This document shows positions 7,232-8,620 of a DNA stretch of 8,620 nt, one piece after another; the first letter of the stretch is position 1; every line of letters starts with the position of its first letter. The notes below the pieces were generated by a model that saw only the letters and a program-made list of their open reading frames with translations, was not told where the DNA came from and did not search any database. The position numbers were made by a program, and so were the translations under genes. Origin of the DNA: CAIXYX01 sp043806415 (lineage in GTDB: Archaea; Micrarchaeota; Micrarchaeia; Anstonellales; Anstonellaceae); contig JAZDHB010000051.1 of NCBI GenBank assembly GCA_043806415.1, positions 1-8,620 on the forward strand. Reading direction: 5' to 3'.

Positions 7232-7621
7232 CTATCCTCTGCTTTTTAGAAGATCTTGGTCGTAAGAGAGCATTGGAGTATCTCGTACGCGCGTCAGATG
7301 CAGGACCACGGCATCAGCCACGCTCAGTTCCTGCCGGGAAGAAAAGAATGATTCGAGCACTTTGGACTCCTCATCTGGGCTGAGGCGGTAGAATTCGACC
7401 GCTTCCAGGCGGGAGAGGCGTTCGTGCGCCAGACGGCTCGCATCGATATTCTCCTTGTAGCGCAGCACCGTCAGCGTCTCGTATAAAATCGGAATAGGGA
7501 TGACGAGTTTTTGCCCTTGACAAGCTTCCATGTCGGCTAGGGCGCGCGAATGAAGTGGATCGGATTCCCGGAAGAAAGCGATTAAAAAGGAACTATCGGC
7601 GATGGGCACGGGACACCCCAT
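7232..7621 (-). CDS. vapC: VapC-type PIN-domain ribonuclease toxin
   Basis: The 129-residue product is a compact PIN domain. The acidic active-site set is visible: Asp9 in IADSSFLIAFF, Glu48 in ILYETLTVL, Asp103 in LSVADAVVLHL, and Asp121/Asp123 in SYDQDL. VapC proteins are Mg-dependent RNases that cut tRNA or rRNA and are held inactive by the VapB partner encoded just upstream. The start overlaps the end of vapB by 29 bp, which suggests translational coupling. An internal GTG at 7609, preceded by GGGGTG with a 4-nt spacer and placing the first catalytic Asp at residue 5, is a serious alternative start. The family is certain; the target RNA cannot be told from sequence. Confidence 0.9.
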   Translation of the reverse strand: MGCPVPIADSSFLIAFFRESDPLHSRALADMEACQGQKLVIPIPILYETLTVLRYKENIDASRLAHERLSRLEAVEFYRLSPDEESKVLESFFSSRQELSVADAVVLHLTRVRDTPMLSYDQDLLKSRG

Positions 7622-7853
7622 AGACAATCAGATCGTGGTCAACGCTGTGCGCCTCTGGCGTGAGACCCTTGTGCTCGCTGCGGACGAGATCGACCAGCTC
7701 TTTAAGAGTCATTTTGCGCTCAGCCCCCCTATTCCGGGCCCGCCATTTTGGAAGAATATCACGGATCACCTCGCTGTAGCTGGCTTTTTGCTTGCGCTTG
7801 AGGTGGGTGAGATGCTCATACACGTCGTCGGCGAGATTCACGGGCTGGCTCAT
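7593..7853 (-). CDS. vapB: VapB-type antitoxin (archaeal DUF217-like)
   Basis: The 86-residue protein has the profile of the archaeal VapB antitoxins (DUF217 type). A short N-terminal strand PVNLADDVYEHL (4-15) is followed by LKRKQKASYSEVIRDIL (18-34), the usual dimerising DNA-binding part. A charged C-terminal tail (about 40-86) would wrap around the toxin. It is first in an operon with the PIN toxin and overlaps it, the standard toxin-antitoxin layout. Such antitoxins usually repress their own promoter, and the repeated GTATATA motif beside the start codon could be the operator. The ATG is supported by a TATA box 26 nt upstream, giving a leaderless message. Confidence 0.87.
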   Translation of the reverse strand: MSQPVNLADDVYEHLTHLKRKQKASYSEVIRDILPKWRARNRGAERKMTLKELVDLVRSEHKGLTPEAHSVDHDLIVYGVSRAHRR

Positions 7854-7856
7854 GGT

Positions 7857-7875
7857 GTATATAGCGATGTATATA
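7857..7875. promoter_or_regulatory. Possible VapB operator: two GTATATA copies 12 bp apart
   Basis: GTATATA occurs on the plus strand at 7857-7863 and again at 7869-7875, separated by GCGAT. The pair lies between the TATA box and the vapB start codon, covering the expected transcription start. A 12-bp period puts the copies on nearly the same DNA face, as in some antitoxin operators. Low sequence complexity means it may be chance. Confidence 0.35.
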
Positions 7876-7883
7876 TTTATAAA
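7875..7883 (-). promoter_or_regulatory. TATA box for the vapB-vapC-memo operon
   Basis: On the minus strand TTTATAAAT is centred 26 nt before the vapB ATG at 7853. It sits immediately after the stop codon of the upstream minus-strand gene (7887-7885), so the whole promoter is packed into a 31-nt gap. No other promoter is seen before vapC or the MEMO gene. Confidence 0.7.
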
Positions 7884-7884
7884 A

Positions 7885-8319
7885 TTACTTGACGACTTCG
7901 AACAAGGCGCCTTTCCCGCCGATAGGGTGGCGCTCCCAGGGATCGAAGGAGATGACGGAACCCTGGATCAGATAGGTGCCCGACGCCAGGTCGCGCACGT
8001 CGAAAATCTGGCGGAACCGGCCGTGTTCGATGGGGCTGGAGAAGATGGGCTTGATGAGATTGCCGTCTAGGTCATAGACGCTTAGCTCCACATAAGCCCG
8101 GCTCCCGGGCCAGTTGAATTCGACCGAGGACTGCTCTATGGCCGGGTTGGGATACATGACGGGGTTGATGATGAATTGGTCGCCTACGCCGGGGCCCCGG
8201 TATTCGAGCTGGTCGTATTTCCAGTCATTGTAGGGCTGGAATGGGTTTTGGACCGTCCAGTGGAATTGCCTCTTGGAGGGGTCGAAAAAGAACGTATGCA
8301 AACTTTCCTTATCCGACAA
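7885..8319 (-). CDS. C-terminal part of an extracellular-type protein with FlgD/Por-tail-like beta-sandwich; 5' end uncertain
   Basis: The final 95 residues look like the FlgD-like or Por secretion tail (type A sorting-like) beta-sandwich: MYPNPAIEQSSVEF, then VELSVYDLDGNLI, then GRFRQIFDVRDLASGTYLI, closing with a strand. Such domains normally end large secreted or surface proteins, but here there is no signal peptide or large N-terminal body. The only start in frame near the beginning is TTG at 8319. The frame stays open upstream to 8553 and reads sensibly at least to about 8400 (DLRKPYYVEDGSKWRSDKES), yet holds no ATG or GTG. An 18-bp exact tandem duplication crosses the TTG. The gene is therefore likely a truncated remnant, or it uses an unusual start. 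The downstream vapBC promoter begins right at its stop codon. The domain assignment is from pattern only. Confidence 0.6.
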   Translation of the reverse strand: MSDKESLHTFFFDPSKRQFHWTVQNPFQPYNDWKYDQLEYRGPGVGDQFIINPVMYPNPAIEQSSVEFNWPGSRAYVELSVYDLDGNLIKPIFSSPIEHGRFRQIFDVRDLASGTYLIQGSVISFDPWERHPIGGKGALFEVVK

Positions 8320-8334
8320 ACTTTCCTTATCCGA
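8299..8334. repeat. Perfect 18-bp tandem duplication
   Basis: Bases 8299-8316 (CAAACTTTCCTTATCCGA) are repeated exactly at 8317-8334. The unit length of 18 is a multiple of three, so on the minus strand it encodes SDKESL twice and keeps the frame. It looks like a recent replication slippage event or a small assembly artefact. Confidence 0.95.
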
Positions 8335-8487
8335 ACGCCATTTTGAACCATCTTCGACATAATAAGGTTTTCTGAGATCGCCCGGTCCAAATGGAAGAAA
8401 GGAATCAGAACTTGATGAGTATGTACCTAGAATACAGAAATCAGAAAGTTCGAATATTGAGATTGATGCTGAAGAATCAGATAAAAT

Positions 8488-8544
8488 ACCGCACCCTGAA
8501 GGGCTCGCCTTCGGCGAGCCCTCGCCTGCGGGCTCGGGTGCGGT
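8488..8544. terminator. Compound palindrome with competing hairpins, possible two-way terminator
   Basis: The outer arms 8488-8496 (ACCGCACCC) and 8536-8544 (GGGTGCGGT) pair perfectly. Inside, 8501-8509 and 8513-8521 form a 9-bp stem with a 3-nt TTC loop. An alternative 7-bp stem, 8515-8521 with 8530-8536, excludes the inner one. An 11-bp direct repeat with one mismatch (8504-8514, 8521-8531) underlies this. TTTT follows at 8544-8547 on the plus strand and TATTTTAT follows on the minus strand. It lies just downstream of the minus-strand stop at 8554, so a terminator or a dispersed palindromic repeat are both reasonable. Confidence 0.55.
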
Positions 8545-8553
8545 TTTCTCGAC

Positions 8554-8620
8554 TCATGCAAACGCCAGCAGGCTGAGCTGGTGCAGTTCCACTTTTGCTG
8601 AATCCACGGTGCGGTGAAGT
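8554..8620 (-). CDS. Last 21 codons of a minus-strand gene (partial)
   Basis: A minus-strand frame enters from the window edge and ends with TGA at 8556-8554. The 21 residues include VDSAKVELHQLSLLAFA, which has ordinary protein composition, and a compound palindrome follows the stop. The fragment is too short to name, and a chance open frame of this length is possible. It is in the same frame as the downstream sorting-domain ORF. Confidence 0.35.
   Translation of the reverse strand, partial: LHRTVDSAKVELHQLSLLAFA

Noticed and set aside
8391..8576. Plus-strand ORF of 61 codons (starts MEERNQNLMSMYLEYRNQ)
   Set aside because: The first 40 codons look protein-like, but there is no clear TATA box or ribosome site, the frame runs through the compound palindrome, and the opposite strand reads as an extension of the sorting-domain gene. 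It remains a low-probability small gene.
1..8620. tRNA or rRNA genes
   Set aside because: No cloverleaf with a T-arm GTTCRA motif and no conserved rRNA segment was seen on either strand; gaps between genes are mostly too short.

Overview
The window looks like a piece of an archaeal genome, probably a small-genome (DPANN-like) lineage; the lineage is an inference. The evidence is archaeal-style TATA boxes centred about 26 nt upstream of three start codons (303, 1038, and 7853 on the minus strand), which implies leaderless transcripts. A MEMO-family protein and a VapBC pair of the type common in archaea fit this. Genes are tightly packed, with a convergent 3' overlap and one overlapping operon.

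Layout. Bases 1-175 are non-coding and consist almost entirely of eight back-to-back perfect stem-loops, followed by a T-rich tract (207-252) and a promoter. A plus-strand gene (303-953) encodes a membrane-anchored, single-HKD phospholipase D-like nuclease. Next comes a 1498-residue plus-strand gene (1038-5534). Its product has a long helical N-terminal half with a hydrophobic pair of segments and an internal duplication. A caspase/CHAT-like module follows (His1098, Cys1139/1140), then a charged linker, then a C-terminal PIN nuclease domain (Asp1332, Glu1371, Asp1449, Asp1476/1478).

Convergent with it, and overlapping its 3' end by 9 nt, is a minus-strand ATP-dependent RNA ligase (6242-5526). 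Further right on the minus strand is an operon of VapB antitoxin, VapC PIN toxin and MEMO-like protein (7853 down to 6381). Upstream of that is the C-terminal part of a beta-sandwich secreted-type protein (ending at 7885) with an unclear, probably damaged 5' end that carries a perfect 18-bp tandem duplication. A compound palindrome (8488-8544) and the last codons of another minus-strand gene complete the window.

Taken together, four of the genes act or may act on nucleic acid (PLD-like nuclease, PIN fusion, VapC, RNA ligase). The most novel candidates are the protease-PIN fusion, with the possibility that proteolysis controls an RNase, and the stem-loop array. Whether the RNA ligase works with the PIN fusion is only suggested by position; the two genes are convergent and do not share a transcript.
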